A stretch of DNA of 64,000 nucleotides from CAZKGE01 sp964636405 (GCA_964636405.1 CAZWSI010000012.1:1-64000), one strand, 5' to 3'; counted from the first letter of the stretch, positions 9,585 through 19,430 are shown. Program-made: numbers and translations. Notes: generated from the sequence alone by a model not told the origin.

Positions 9585-9749
9585 GTAACATGCGGCGACG
9601 CCGTTTTTGCGGCCGAAGCGCCCTTTGCGACGGCGCGCTGCGCGGACGGATTTATACGGTCTGCCTAGCTGTAAAGGATAAAACCGCGCGGCTTGGCTAA
9701 GCTAAAGGCATTGCGCCCAGCTTACAGCGTTCGGAGGTGTTGATTCTTG

Positions 9750-10517
9750 ATGAACAAGGTGGAAATTTGCGGAGTGGATACGGCCAAGCTGCCCATGCTA
9801 TCGGCCAAGGAAATGCACGCGTTGCTGCTTAAGGTGAAATCCGGCGACGACGGAGCGCGGGAGGAGTTTATCCGCAGCAACCTGCGGCTTGTGCTTTCCG
9901 TCGTGCAACGCTTCGGCAACCGTTCAGAGCTCGTGGACGATCTTTTCCAGGTTGGCTGCATCGGCCTCATCAAGGCCATCGACAATTTTGATTTGCGGCA
10001 CGAGGTCCGTTTTTCGACGTACGCGGTGCCGATGATCATAGGCGAGATTCGGCGGCACCTGCGCGACAACAACGCCATTCGCGTAAGCCGTTCGCTGCGC
10101 GACACGGCCTATAAGGCCTTGCAGGTAAAAAATCGCCTGACGGAAACGAACGGACGTGAGCCGAAGCTGAGCGAAATTGCGAAAGAGCTCGGCATGAAGG
10201 AGGAGGACGTGGTCTTCGCGCTCGACGCGATTCAGGAGCCCGTATCGCTCTTTGAGCCCGTGTTTCGCGACGATGGGGACGCGGTTTTCGTCATCGATCA
10301 AATCAGCGACCAGAAAACCTCCGACGGAAGCTGGCTGGACAGCATCGCCCTAAACGACGGCATGTCCCACCTGACCGATCGGGAGATGCGTATTCTCAAG
10401 CTCCGCTTTTTCGTGGGCAAGACCCAAATGGAGGTCAGCCGCGAAATCGGGATTTCACAGGCACAGGTATCGCGCCTCGAAAAATGCGCGCTCAAGCAAC
10501 TGCAAAAGTACGTGTAG
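9750..10517 (+). CDS. sigG: RNA polymerase sporulation sigma factor SigG
   Basis: Late forespore-specific sigma factor. The 255-residue protein begins NKVEICGVDTAKLP, a hallmark of sigma-G, followed by region 2 (DDLFQVGCIGLIKAIDNFD and FSTYAVPMIIGEIRR), region 3 and region 4 with the helix-turn-helix QMEVSREIGISQAQVSRLE. GGAGG at 9733-9737 is 12 bases from this ATG and 9 bases from an in-frame TTG at 9747, which is an equally possible start. The gene stands alone; spoIIG genes are not next to it in this window. Confidence 0.95.
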   Translation: MNKVEICGVDTAKLPMLSAKEMHALLLKVKSGDDGAREEFIRSNLRLVLSVVQRFGNRSELVDDLFQVGCIGLIKAIDNFDLRHEVRFSTYAVPMIIGEIRRHLRDNNAIRVSRSLRDTAYKALQVKNRLTETNGREPKLSEIAKELGMKEEDVVFALDAIQEPVSLFEPVFRDDGDAVFVIDQISDQKTSDGSWLDSIALNDGMSHLTDREMRILKLRFFVGKTQMEVSREIGISQAQVSRLEKCALKQLQKYV

Positions 10518-10571
10518 GCCCGGCAGCGGCAATGCGCACACGGCCTGCTCCAGGGCCGGATCATCACGGGA

Positions 10572-10613
10572 CGGATGGCGCGCACGCGCCATCCGCCCCG
10601 TTGCTTTATTTTT
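10572..10613 (+). terminator. Rho-independent terminator after sigG
   Basis: A perfect 10-bp stem CGGATGGCGC/GCGCCATCCG with a 4-base loop is followed by a T-rich stretch (10602-10613). It lies between the convergent sigG and alcohol dehydrogenase genes. Confidence 0.75.
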
Positions 10614-10654
10614 GAACGGTCCTTGCGCTCGCTCTTTTCACACGGAGCCAGGCT

Positions 10655-11824
10655 TTAGTACGCGTTCTTTAAAATTTGCAGCACGTCTTCTTTCAACAGA
10701 AGCTTGGTTCCCTTGATGGGGCCCTCGCCGACCGCGCTTTCCGCAAGCGTTTCGAGCATGTTTTCCTCTACGCCCAACTCGCGCAAGGTGGTCGGAAGCT
10801 TAAGCGTGCCGAAAAGATATTCGCGCAGCGCAGCGATTCCGGCGCGGGCCGTCGCAAAGGGCTCTCCGCCGCGCGGCACATCCCACACGTTTTCGGCAAA
10901 GTCTATAAAATTGCCCACCGTATCCGCATCAAGCACATATTCCAGCCAAACGGGCAAAATCACCGCGATGCCCGCGCCGTGCGGCACGTTGTAAAAGGCG
11001 CTGACCGTGTGCTCAATATAGTGCGTGCTCCACTGGATAAGCTTGCCATGGGCAAGCATGCTGTTGATCGTGAGAGTGGACGCCCACATAATATTGGCGC
11101 GCGCCTCGTAATTGTCCGGCTCGCGCAGCACCGTGTCCGTATAGTGGAGCACCGTGCGCATCATGCCCTCGGCCATTCGATTTTGCACATAGGTGTCGGG
11201 CGTGTTGGCAAAGTACACCTCCATGGCGTGGCTGATGATATCCGCGCAGCCCGCGGCCGTTTGAAAGCGCGGTACGGAATAGGTATAGGTCGGGTCGAGT
11301 ATCGCAAAGCGCGGGAAAACAAGATCGCTGAAAAGATGCAGCTTCTCCCTTGTTTTCGCGTTGCTGATGACCGCCGTGTGATCCATTTCCGAACCGGCGG
11401 CAGATATGGTCAGAATGCAGCCGATGGGCAACGCGCGCTTGACCTTGGCATTATCCGTGACGAGCTCCCAGGGATCGCCCTCATAGCACGCGGCTGACGC
11501 AATGCCCTTTGCGCAATCGATGGCGCTGCCGCCGCCGATGGCCAGCACCAGCTCGACGTTGTGCGCACGGCACAGCGCCGCGCCCTCCGCGACGGTGGAG
11601 ATGAGCGGATTGGGCTCGACCTTGTTAAAGGTCCAGAACGCGATGTCGTTTTTTGCAAGGATGCCGCAGGCCCGCCGCCAGATCTCTTTTTCGGCTTCGC
11701 TCTGCTTATCGTAGGTCACGATGAGCACGCGGTTTCCGTATTCGAGCATGGCCTCCGCCAGATGCTCGATCTGGTCCTTGCCAAAATAGGCCTTGGTTGG
11801 GATATGGTAGACAAAATTCAGCAT
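10655..11824 (-). CDS. Iron-containing alcohol dehydrogenase (BDH/YqhD type)
   Basis: Probable NADPH-linked reductase of aldehydes to alcohols, or the reverse. The 389-residue protein has the nucleotide-binding GGGSAIDCAK segment (residues 97-106) and the four metal ligands expected for the YqhD/butanol dehydrogenase branch: D195, H199, H268 and H282 (in PHGAG). The ATG at 11824 is preferred over an in-frame GTG at 11833, which would lie next to the GGAGGA site. It is the last gene of the minus-strand importer operon, so its substrate may derive from the imported compound. Confidence 0.9.
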   Translation of the reverse strand: MLNFVYHIPTKAYFGKDQIEHLAEAMLEYGNRVLIVTYDKQSEAEKEIWRRACGILAKNDIAFWTFNKVEPNPLISTVAEGAALCRAHNVELVLAIGGGSAIDCAKGIASAACYEGDPWELVTDNAKVKRALPIGCILTISAAGSEMDHTAVISNAKTREKLHLFSDLVFPRFAILDPTYTYSVPRFQTAAGCADIISHAMEVYFANTPDTYVQNRMAEGMMRTVLHYTDTVLREPDNYEARANIMWASTLTINSMLAHGKLIQWSTHYIEHTVSAFYNVPHGAGIAVILPVWLEYVLDADTVGNFIDFAENVWDVPRGGEPFATARAGIAALREYLFGTLKLPTTLRELGVEENMLETLAESAVGEGPIKGTKLLLKEDVLQILKNAY

Positions 11825-11890
11825 AGCTTTCACTCCTCCGTGTTTCTTGCGCCACGGACTTCTTCCTTCTCGCAGTTTTTTATGCCCGCG

Positions 11891-12826
11891 TCACCGGCTG
11901 GGCTTATAGAGCTTCGCCAGACAGGCGGGGCGCGCGTTGCGGCTGTTTCTTGTGGAAAGCACAAGCGCGATGATGGTGATCACATACGGCAGCATCATCA
12001 GCAGCGTATGGGGCACGGGGGAGCCGATCGCCTGCAACGTAAGCGACAGCGCCTCGAGAAACCCGAACAGGAAGGAACCCGCAAGCAGTTTTTTAGGGTC
12101 CCACTGCCCGAATATGACGAGCGAATAGGCAATGTAGCCGCGCGCCGCCACGATGTCCGTCGTATACTGCGTATACAGGGCGGTGGAAAGATACGCCCCC
12201 GCGATGCCACAGAAGGCCGCGCTCACTAAAACGCCCTTCATACGAACGCGGTTGACGTTGATGGCGCGGGTGTCTGCCGCCTTGGGATTTTCCCCGCACG
12301 CGATCAGCGCGATGCCGCCTTTGGTGCGGTTGTAGTAAAACGCCATGGCAAAGGCGGCGATGATGGCAACATACACAAAGGCGTATTGGTTAAACAGAAT
12401 GTTCCCGATCCATGGAATTTGGGAAAGCAGCGGAATGGGCTGCTTGACGAAGGGATCGGTCACATTCGGCAGGGTGGAGGCCGCTCCGTAGAGCACGCGG
12501 TAAAAATAGCTCATGGACGCAAGCAGCAGGATGTTCATCGACAGGCCCATGATGGGCTGGTTTACACCAAGGCGTATCACCATGGCCCCGTAAAACAGCC
12601 CCAGCAGCAGACACACGCCGATGCCCGCGGCAAGGCCCACCCAGCGATTGCCTGAAAAATGCGCCGCGCTGTAGGCCGCGAAGGCAGCCGCCGTCATAAA
12701 GCCCTCCAGCCCAATGTTCATCACCCCGGATTTTTGCGAATAGGTCTCCCCGAGGCTCGCCAGCAAATAGGGCGTCGTCATGCGGACGGCCGCCGCAAAA
12801 AGGGACAGCCAGATGGCCTCCGTCAT
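11891..12826 (-). CDS. ABC transporter permease, nucleoside/BMP type (second)
   Basis: Integral membrane subunit of a BPD_transp_2 family importer, equivalent to NupQ/YufQ. The 311-residue protein is almost entirely hydrophobic helices and contains NIGLEGFM and GENPKAADTRAINVNR, typical of this permease family. Its ATG overlaps the stop of the preceding permease (ATGA). It works with the ATPase and lipoprotein encoded upstream. The substrate cannot be read from sequence; relatives import nucleosides or other small solutes. Confidence 0.9.
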   Translation of the reverse strand: MTEAIWLSLFAAAVRMTTPYLLASLGETYSQKSGVMNIGLEGFMTAAAFAAYSAAHFSGNRWVGLAAGIGVCLLLGLFYGAMVIRLGVNQPIMGLSMNILLLASMSYFYRVLYGAASTLPNVTDPFVKQPIPLLSQIPWIGNILFNQYAFVYVAIIAAFAMAFYYNRTKGGIALIACGENPKAADTRAINVNRVRMKGVLVSAAFCGIAGAYLSTALYTQYTTDIVAARGYIAYSLVIFGQWDPKKLLAGSFLFGFLEALSLTLQAIGSPVPHTLLMMLPYVITIIALVLSTRNSRNARPACLAKLYKPSR

Positions 12827-13905
12827 TGCGCGTCACCTGCCTTTTCTACAGCTACAAGCTTATATCGTGCCAGCATATCGGCGCAAAGCGCGCCAATGAG
12901 CAGCAAGCCCTCCAAAAGATCTACGAGCGATACCGGCGCGCCCGTGGCGACCTGCATGGAGATCGCGCCGTTGCGGAGCACGCCAAGCAGCGCGCTGGCT
13001 ATCAGGATGCCCCACGGGTTCATGCCGCCGAGTCGCGCCACCATGATGCCCGTAAAGCCGTAATTTGTGCAAATGGCCGTGCTGAAACGATACTGATTGG
13101 CGCAAAGAGAGGTTGCGCCCGTTAAGCCGCCCACCGCGCCCACAAGCAGAATCACGAACACAATGAGTTTTTTGTTCGCGCGCTCCTTGTATTTATACAG
13201 CGACGCGCGGTTGTTCTGCCCAAATACGCTGATACGGAAGCCCAGCGGCGTTTTTTCGATAAACAGCGCCGCTGCAAACAGCAGCGCGAAAAGCAGAAAG
13301 CCCAGGTGGATAGACATGCCCTTGACGGCCGTCATCCAGCGCGCGTTTTCAAAGATCTGGTTGGAGTAGTTGAGTCCCTCCCACGACGGCCAGACCTTTT
13401 CCACAAGGAAATTCGAGGTGTAGATAAGCACATAGTTCATCATGACGGATACATAGATTTCGCTGATGCCAAGCCGCGCCCGCAAAAGCGCCGTAATACC
13501 GGCCACAGCCATACCGAACGCCATTGCAAAAAGGATCTCGGCCGGGATGGCGACCGCCGAGGGAAGCCCCGCAAAATTGAGGCCGATCACGGCCGCTCCG
13601 ATGCCGCCAGCCAGCACGCACGCGTTCCCGCCCAGAAAGAGGCAGCCCGCCTTGAGGCAGAGCGAGAGTGCAAGGCCCATCATGGCGATGGGGAGCATGC
13701 GGTTAAGGGTCTGCGAAATCTGGTATTTCGACGCAAACGCGCCCTCAAAGATCATTACGTAGGCCTTGAGCGGTTCGTCGGTGACAAACAGCATGATCAA
13801 GGAATGGAGCAGAATGCACGCCAGCATGCAGACCGCAAAAACGATGGCGCGCTTCCCGGCGGGCACATAATCGGTCCTTACAAATTTGTACCTGTGTTTC
13901 AGCAT
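12823..13905 (-). CDS. ABC transporter permease, nucleoside/BMP type (first)
   Basis: Companion permease, equivalent to NupP/YufP, of the BMP-family importer. The 360-residue protein has a short cytoplasmic N-terminus (MLKHRYKF) and about eight to ten membrane helices; the segment with ISEIYVSVMMNYVLIY is characteristic. Its ATG overlaps the ATPase gene end by 7 bases and it overlaps the next permease by 4, consistent with one coupled transcript. Confidence 0.9.
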   Translation of the reverse strand: MLKHRYKFVRTDYVPAGKRAIVFAVCMLACILLHSLIMLFVTDEPLKAYVMIFEGAFASKYQISQTLNRMLPIAMMGLALSLCLKAGCLFLGGNACVLAGGIGAAVIGLNFAGLPSAVAIPAEILFAMAFGMAVAGITALLRARLGISEIYVSVMMNYVLIYTSNFLVEKVWPSWEGLNYSNQIFENARWMTAVKGMSIHLGFLLFALLFAAALFIEKTPLGFRISVFGQNNRASLYKYKERANKKLIVFVILLVGAVGGLTGATSLCANQYRFSTAICTNYGFTGIMVARLGGMNPWGILIASALLGVLRNGAISMQVATGAPVSLVDLLEGLLLIGALCADMLARYKLVAVEKAGDAQ

Positions 13906-15455
13906 GACTCGTCCCCCGCCTTTCCCCCGACCATCAGCTCGCCGATCTCGCCAATGGGGAAATCTCCTTCAAACACGCCGACAATCCTTCCGTTGTAAAT
14001 CACGCCGATGCGGTCGCTCAATGCGGTGAGCTCGTCAAGATCCTCGCTGATGAGGATGCAGGCCGCGCCCTTGCTCCGCTCCTCGAGCAGGCGCTTCCAG
14101 ATAAACTCCACGGCCATCACGTCGAGCCCGCGCGTGGGCTGGGCTGCCGCGATGAGCGTAGGATTCTCGGACAGCTCGCGGGAGAGCACCAGCTTTTGCA
14201 TATTGCCCCCGCTTAGCGAGCCCGTCAGGTGCGTGAGGTCCGCCGGTCGCACGTCGAAGCGCTCAATCTTTTCCTGCGCGGCCTTGTTGATGGCCCTCCA
14301 GTTGAGCAGTCCTCGTTTTTGGAAGCGCTTCTCCTGCTCGTTTCCCATCAGGATATTTTGCGCCAGGGTAAGCGTTCCGACTGTGGCATGCTCGATGCGG
14401 TCCTCGGGAATTTCCGCCACCTTCAGCGCGCGCCACTTCCCAAAGGAGCAGTCCTTGGCGACCCTTTGGCCCGATATCGTAACGGCGCCCGCGGCGCAGC
14501 CGCGCACAGCCGTGATAATCTCGTACAGCTCGTTTTGCCCGTTGCCCGATACGCCAGCGATGCCGAAGATCTCCCCCGCGCGCACGCTTAGGTCAACGTG
14601 ATCCAGCTTCTTTGTACCAAAATCGTTATAGGCGTCTACGCCGGATAGCGCCAGCACCGTTTCGCCAAAGCGCCCCTCGGCCTTGTCTGCCTGAATCTCG
14701 TAGCTCCGGCCGATCATCATTTCCACAAGCTCTCTGTCGGTTACGTCGTTTACGTTTACTGTGCCAATGAGCTTGCCGCGTCGAAGCACCGTGATGCGGT
14801 CGGCGACCTTGCGAATCTCCTTGAGCTTGTGCGAAACGAGTATGACGGTCACGCCCGCGCGCTTCATGTCGAGCACGCGCTCAAGCAGCGCGTCCGCCTC
14901 CTGCGGCGTGAGCACGGCGGTCGGCTCGTCAAGTATGAGGATGTTGCTCCCGAGAAACAGCGCCTTGAGAATCTCAAGCCACTGCTGCTCGCCCACGGAC
15001 AGCCGCCACACGGGAATGTCCAGATTGATCGAGAACCCGTACTGCGCACAGATCTCCCGCGCCTTTTGCCGGGCGCGCTTCATGTCGAGCAGGGGGCCCC
15101 TGCCGTAATCGAGTCCGAGCAGAAGATTTTTCATGCCGCTCAGGGTCGGCACCAGCATAAAGTGCTGATGCACCATGCCAATGTTGCGGGCTACCGCGTC
15201 CTTGGGGGATTTAAAGCAAACCTCCTCGCCGTTTATAAACATTTTTCCGGCGGTCGGACGCAGATACCCGTAAATGATGTTTGACAGCGTGCTTTTCCCC
15301 GCGCCGTTTTCGCCGAAGAGCACGTGAACCTCGCCCCTGTTGATGGAGAGGGTATTGCCGTCGTTTGCCACAAGGCTGCCAAAGCGCTTGGTTATTCCTT
15401 CCAGGCGCAGAATGGGAACCTCGGGCGCGAACGTTTCTGGCGCTGCGTTTTCCAT
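13899..15455 (-). CDS. ABC transporter ATP-binding protein with two nucleotide-binding domains
   Basis: Energises the BMP-type importer. The 518-residue protein has two fused ATPase domains: the first with Walker A GENGAGKST, signature LSVGEQQ and Walker B ILILDEPT; the second with the degenerate Walker A GVSGNGQNEL usual for this family and the signature LSGGNMQK. Start at the ATG at 15455 (AGAGGTG upstream) rather than the in-frame GTG at 15464, which overlaps the ribosome site. Equivalent to NupO/YufO. Confidence 0.92.
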   Translation of the reverse strand: MENAAPETFAPEVPILRLEGITKRFGSLVANDGNTLSINRGEVHVLFGENGAGKSTLSNIIYGYLRPTAGKMFINGEEVCFKSPKDAVARNIGMVHQHFMLVPTLSGMKNLLLGLDYGRGPLLDMKRARQKAREICAQYGFSINLDIPVWRLSVGEQQWLEILKALFLGSNILILDEPTAVLTPQEADALLERVLDMKRAGVTVILVSHKLKEIRKVADRITVLRRGKLIGTVNVNDVTDRELVEMMIGRSYEIQADKAEGRFGETVLALSGVDAYNDFGTKKLDHVDLSVRAGEIFGIAGVSGNGQNELYEIITAVRGCAAGAVTISGQRVAKDCSFGKWRALKVAEIPEDRIEHATVGTLTLAQNILMGNEQEKRFQKRGLLNWRAINKAAQEKIERFDVRPADLTHLTGSLSGGNMQKLVLSRELSENPTLIAAAQPTRGLDVMAVEFIWKRLLEERSKGAACILISEDLDELTALSDRIGVIYNGRIVGVFEGDFPIGEIGELMVGGKAGDESC

Positions 15456-15527
15456 GGCGGTCACCTCTTTCCGCTTGGCGGCGCGGCCCCGAGACTGGCC
15501 GGGGCCGCGCCTGCCGATTTTTTAGGC

Positions 15528-16613
15528 TCAGGAATTGCGATCCGCCACATTTGCGGCGTTAGCCGTGACCTGAATCTCGCCGCTCTCGACCTTGGCATAG
15601 ATCTCCTGATACTGCGCAAGCAGCTCCGCGCTGAGCAACGCCTCGTTGACAACCATCGTAAAGTCGCCGCGCTCCATGTTGGTTTCGTAGCTGAACAGCT
15701 CGTAGCCTGAAAGCATCGCGCCTTCACTCCACGAATCCAGCGCGCGCTTGAACACCACGTCCATGTTCATCAGCACCGTGGCGATGCATACGTCGGGAGC
15801 CTCCGCGACCTTGTCCTCGCCGCTCCAGCAAGCAAACGCGCCGCCCTCTTGGCAAGCCTCGACCATGCCCGCACGGTCGCTGAAAATCACATCCGCGCCG
15901 CCCGCGATCATGGAGTTTGCAAGCTCCTTGCACTTGACCGGATCATAGTAGCTTTCCATGTACGCGCCGGAGAACTTCATGTCGGGCTTGACATACTGCG
16001 CGCCGTCGAAGAAAGAATTGCCCTTTACGTTGATATTGGAAAGCGGCATGGCACCGATGTAGCCTACGCTTCCGTTTTCGGAGGCAAGGCCCGCCACCAC
16101 GCCCAGCAGGAAGGAGGACTGCGGCGCGGTCAGCTCATAGTACGCTTCATTGAAGTTCGGGTCCTGCAAATCGGAGCCCATCTGGATAAAGTACACGTCC
16201 TCGTACTCGCGGGCGAGCAAGTGCGTCGCGTCGCGGCCGATGCCGGCGTTGCACACGATCACATTGAAGCCCTGCTCGATGTAGGTGCGGAGGATGTTCT
16301 CCACCGTATCGCTCGTGGCCTTCTCGGTGAAGGCAAACTCAAAGGGATAGGAAGCTGAAAGCGCGTTTAATCCCTGATACACCGCCGCGTCCACCGCGTT
16401 CTCAATGGTGTTGGAGATGACGAGCGCTACCTTGGGCGCCACGGCGGGCGTTTTGGGCGCGGCGGGTTCCGTGCCCGGCTCCGCTGCGGGAGCCTGCGTG
16501 GCTTCAGCGGGCTGTTGCGCGCTCGCAGGCGCGTCGGTGCTCTGGGCGGGCGCGGCGCACGCGCACGCAAAGAGCATCAGCATGGCCAGTACGATACCAA
16601 TTAGCTTTTTCAT
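15528..16613 (-). CDS. BMP-family substrate-binding lipoprotein
   Basis: Extracellular solute receptor of the importer. It has a lipoprotein signal peptide (MKKLIGIVLAMLMLFACAC, lipidation at C17 or C19), an alanine/proline/glutamine linker of about 40 residues, and a BMP (PnrA-like) domain with VALVISN at its start. 361 residues. Relatives bind purine nucleosides, but no ligand-specific residues were assigned. It lies 34 bases downstream of the flavin reductase gene and precedes the ATPase gene. Confidence 0.9.
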   Translation of the reverse strand: MKKLIGIVLAMLMLFACACAAPAQSTDAPASAQQPAEATQAPAAEPGTEPAAPKTPAVAPKVALVISNTIENAVDAAVYQGLNALSASYPFEFAFTEKATSDTVENILRTYIEQGFNVIVCNAGIGRDATHLLAREYEDVYFIQMGSDLQDPNFNEAYYELTAPQSSFLLGVVAGLASENGSVGYIGAMPLSNINVKGNSFFDGAQYVKPDMKFSGAYMESYYDPVKCKELANSMIAGGADVIFSDRAGMVEACQEGGAFACWSGEDKVAEAPDVCIATVLMNMDVVFKRALDSWSEGAMLSGYELFSYETNMERGDFTMVVNEALLSAELLAQYQEIYAKVESGEIQVTANAANVADRNS

Positions 16614-16647
16614 TCCATTTCTCTCCTTTATTATTTAGGTTCCTGTA

Positions 16648-17361
16648 TTATTTGAGTTCCTGCTTACGGGGCCGAAGGAACGTCTGTTCCTTATCGTAGT
16701 AATACTCCGGCGGAAGCTCGCCTTCCAGCGCCTTTCGCCCCGCCCGGACAAGCGCTGCCATTTCCGCGACGCGCTGCCCGAGGATGAAGGTGCTTTTCAG
16801 CACCGCCTCCTCGCGCTCGATAGAGCCGTCGTCCGCACAGCGCGCGCCCACGCCGATGTAGGACTCGGGCATGTCGGAGGTGACGGGGATGTTGTTTTTC
16901 ACCAAATAATGCGAGTTGAGATAGTTCATCACCATCTCCTGCCCGCCATAATGGGTGTTACCCTGCGTAATCACGCCGCAGGCCTTCATAAAACGGGGCG
17001 AAACGCCGTTGTAGCGGCCCCAGGTCGTGGCGCCGATGCGCGCGCAGAAGGCGTGCAGCCCCGCGGGCATAGCCATTTGAAACAGCGGCACGGCATAGAT
17101 GAGCCCGTCGGCGCGAATCCACTCGTTGGCAAGCTCGGCAAAATCGTCGTCAAGCGCACAATCGCCCGTTTTTCCATGGTACGCGCGGCAGGATTCCTGA
17201 CAAGGCTCAAAGCGCTTGCCCGCCATGTTGTAAAGCACCGGCGTTCCGCCCACGGAGCGCACGCCCTCCGCAGCCTTTTCACAAAAAGGCGCGGTATGGC
17301 TCTTTTTGCGCGGGCTGGCATTGATAATCAATACACGGAGGTCCTTTGCAAGCTCGGACAT
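16648..17361 (-). CDS. NAD(P)H-dependent flavin oxidoreductase (flavodoxin-like fold)
   Basis: Probable FMN-binding reductase of the NADPH-dependent FMN reductase family. The 237-residue protein starts with VLIINASPRKKSHT (phosphate loop of FMN sites) and has a cysteine-containing segment PCQESCRAYHGKTGDC at about residues 50-70, seen in a subgroup that may bind an iron-sulfur centre or form disulfides. The ATG at 17361 follows the creatininase-family stop by 4 bases and has GGAAGGAG upstream. Its operon context suggests a redox step in breakdown of the imported compound. Confidence 0.82.
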   Translation of the reverse strand: MSELAKDLRVLIINASPRKKSHTAPFCEKAAEGVRSVGGTPVLYNMAGKRFEPCQESCRAYHGKTGDCALDDDFAELANEWIRADGLIYAVPLFQMAMPAGLHAFCARIGATTWGRYNGVSPRFMKACGVITQGNTHYGGQEMVMNYLNSHYLVKNNIPVTSDMPESYIGVGARCADDGSIEREEAVLKSTFILGQRVAEMAALVRAGRKALEGELPPEYYYDKEQTFLRPRKQELK

Positions 17362-17365
17362 GGCC

Positions 17366-18199
17366 TTACTCCTTCCCCTGCGCGGGGACGAGCTTATACT
17401 CCTGCTCCATGAGCGCCGCAAGCCATGTGCCAAGCGCGTCGTAGAGCGCGTCGCCCGCCTTTGCGTCCGCCATGGCGGGATCGCCGTCCTGGCCCGGGCA
17501 GTTTTCGGGATAATATTGCATGGAGCCCGACGCGATGGGATGATACACCACGCCGCCAAGCGACGGCGAGCCCGAGCAGGCCACCTTTTTCGGCGGCGCC
17601 AGCGGCTTGACGTTGGGCACGGCCTTGTCCAGCTTAACCAGTTCCGGGAAGGACGCCAGCGCGCGGGAGGTTTCCCTTGCGCCGCCGTGCCCGTCAGCTA
17701 TGCCCTCGATGGGCAGAATGCGCTGCTGATCCGGCAGATGCGGAAGGAGCCAGTCCACGCACATTACGTCGATGTTTTCCTCAATCTCCAGCTCCTGCAC
17801 GGCCATGTGCATGGCGGGTACGTTCCCGTCGTGCCCAACAAGAAATAAAATACGCTTAAAGCCCATGTTGCGCAGGCAGATGGCAATATCCTTCAAAATG
17901 GCGTTCAGCGTGGAGGGGCGAAGCTGCACGCTGCCGGGATAGTGCATGGCCTCGGGATGCACGCCGAATGGAACCGTGGGGCCCATGGCAACCGTAATGC
18001 CCTTCCTTTTGAGGATGGCGCACGCTCTGCACGCAATTTCCTGCGCGATATAGGTATCGCACCCAAGCGGCAGGTGATGGCCGTGCTGCTCGATGGCGCC
18101 TGTGGGTACGATGCACACGTCCGTCTGCTTGAGGATGGCCTCCGCTTCCTTCCAGGTCATCTCCTCCCACAGGGGGATGCTCGTTTCTTTTCTGTACAT
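17366..18199 (-). CDS. Creatininase-family amidohydrolase
   Basis: Metal-dependent cyclic amide or amide hydrolase family that includes creatininase and MftE. The 277-residue protein has the family metal ligands in GAIEQHGHHLPLGCD (E37, H39, D48), VGHDGN and HGGARETS. The ATG at 18199 is preferred to an in-frame TTG at 18205 on ribosome-site spacing. It is second in the operon, between the cyclodeaminase homologue and the flavin reductase. Creatinine itself is only one possible substrate. Confidence 0.85.
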   Translation of the reverse strand: MYRKETSIPLWEEMTWKEAEAILKQTDVCIVPTGAIEQHGHHLPLGCDTYIAQEIACRACAILKRKGITVAMGPTVPFGVHPEAMHYPGSVQLRPSTLNAILKDIAICLRNMGFKRILFLVGHDGNVPAMHMAVQELEIEENIDVMCVDWLLPHLPDQQRILPIEGIADGHGGARETSRALASFPELVKLDKAVPNVKPLAPPKKVACSGSPSLGGVVYHPIASGSMQYYPENCPGQDGDPAMADAKAGDALYDALGTWLAALMEQEYKLVPAQGKE

Positions 18200-18227
18200 A
18201 GTCAATTCCTCGCTTGTCGTCGCTTGC

Positions 18228-19232
18228 TTAACTGTAGAGACACACGTCGAAGCCGAGCCCGGCCTCTACGGCCAGCTTGTACGCGCCGTAGCCAACGGCA
18301 ACGTCGTTTGCGCCCATGCCGAGGTGCACCATGGAGGTACGCTCAGCCGCGCTCTCGCGGCCCGGCTTCTTGCCGCAGACGATCTCGTCCAGGCAGGCGT
18401 ACGCATCCTTCATGCCAATGCCGTATTGCTTTTCAAAATGATCCACGAAGTTGAAGCTGTCGATCTGGCCGTTTCCAACGACCCATTTATCGGAATTGCG
18501 GAACACGGGAATGTCAATATCCCACAGGCAGGTAGCCACGACATGCGCGCCCGGCTTGACCATTTCATCCTTGAGCAGCGGGCCGCGGAAGGTGGTGATC
18601 ATGCAGATGATGTCCGCGTCCGCGCAGGCCTCCGCCGTGCCGGCACAAAACTGAACCGCAACGTCGGGATACCGCGCCTCGCTGAAAGCCTTAAAGGCTT
18701 CCATGGCATCACGGCTCAAATCGCAGATCTTCAGGGTCTTGATGGGGAAGCCGACCTCCATCATCGCCACGAGGTGCTGCTTGGCCTGCGCGCCGCAGCC
18801 GATTATCGCGAGCACGGAGGAATCCTTGCGCGCAAGATACTTCGCGCCGATGGCAAACATCGACGCGGTGCGCAGCGAGGTCAGCCAGATGGAGTCCATG
18901 ATGGCAATGGGGCGAATGGTATCCGGGTCGCTGAGCACGGTCACACCGTTGGAATAGGTAAGGCCCTTGGCGGGGTTGCTCTTGCAGCAGCCGGACCATT
19001 TGTTGCCGACGATGTTCAGGGGCTTAATCCACGCCGGATGCGCGAGAATAAAGCTGAAATCATCCGTCCCCGTGTGCGGGTTCATGTCCTGGCAGGTGAC
19101 CTGCTGCACCTTGCCCTCACCGATCCAGCGAAGTGTGTTCTCCACCATCTCCAGGGACTTTTTCATGTCCCATACCTTCTCGAGATCGCTCTTGGTCAGT
19201 ATTCTGGTTTTCCATTCTTCGCTCAAGCTCAT
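18228..19232 (-). CDS. Ornithine cyclodeaminase/mu-crystallin family protein
   Basis: NAD(P)-dependent enzyme family covering ornithine and alanine dehydrogenases and cyclic imine reductases. The 334-residue protein shows the Rossmann motif AIIGCGAQAKQHL and the family ending GANDVAVGYGAYK. AGGAGG lies 9 bases upstream of the ATG at 19232. It is the first gene of the operon read from the promoter at 19431-19459. The exact reaction is not predictable. Confidence 0.85.
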   Translation of the reverse strand: MSLSEEWKTRILTKSDLEKVWDMKKSLEMVENTLRWIGEGKVQQVTCQDMNPHTGTDDFSFILAHPAWIKPLNIVGNKWSGCCKSNPAKGLTYSNGVTVLSDPDTIRPIAIMDSIWLTSLRTASMFAIGAKYLARKDSSVLAIIGCGAQAKQHLVAMMEVGFPIKTLKICDLSRDAMEAFKAFSEARYPDVAVQFCAGTAEACADADIICMITTFRGPLLKDEMVKPGAHVVATCLWDIDIPVFRNSDKWVVGNGQIDSFNFVDHFEKQYGIGMKDAYACLDEIVCGKKPGRESAAERTSMVHLGMGANDVAVGYGAYKLAVEAGLGFDVCLYS

Positions 19233-19430
19233 AGTGTGAATCCTCCTGTTGTGTTATAATGAAAGCCTTTCTGACAAGGCGGGCGAACACGGGTTTGCGG
19301 AACAATTCCTCAAAAGAACGCAGCCGGAGCGCGGCTCCGTATGGAAGGTGTGCGAAAGGGGACGGTTCCCCGCCGGTGTTGGGCGGGCAAAATGCGCGCT
19401 GCGATTTTCATATTTCTTGTATTGGTTTGC

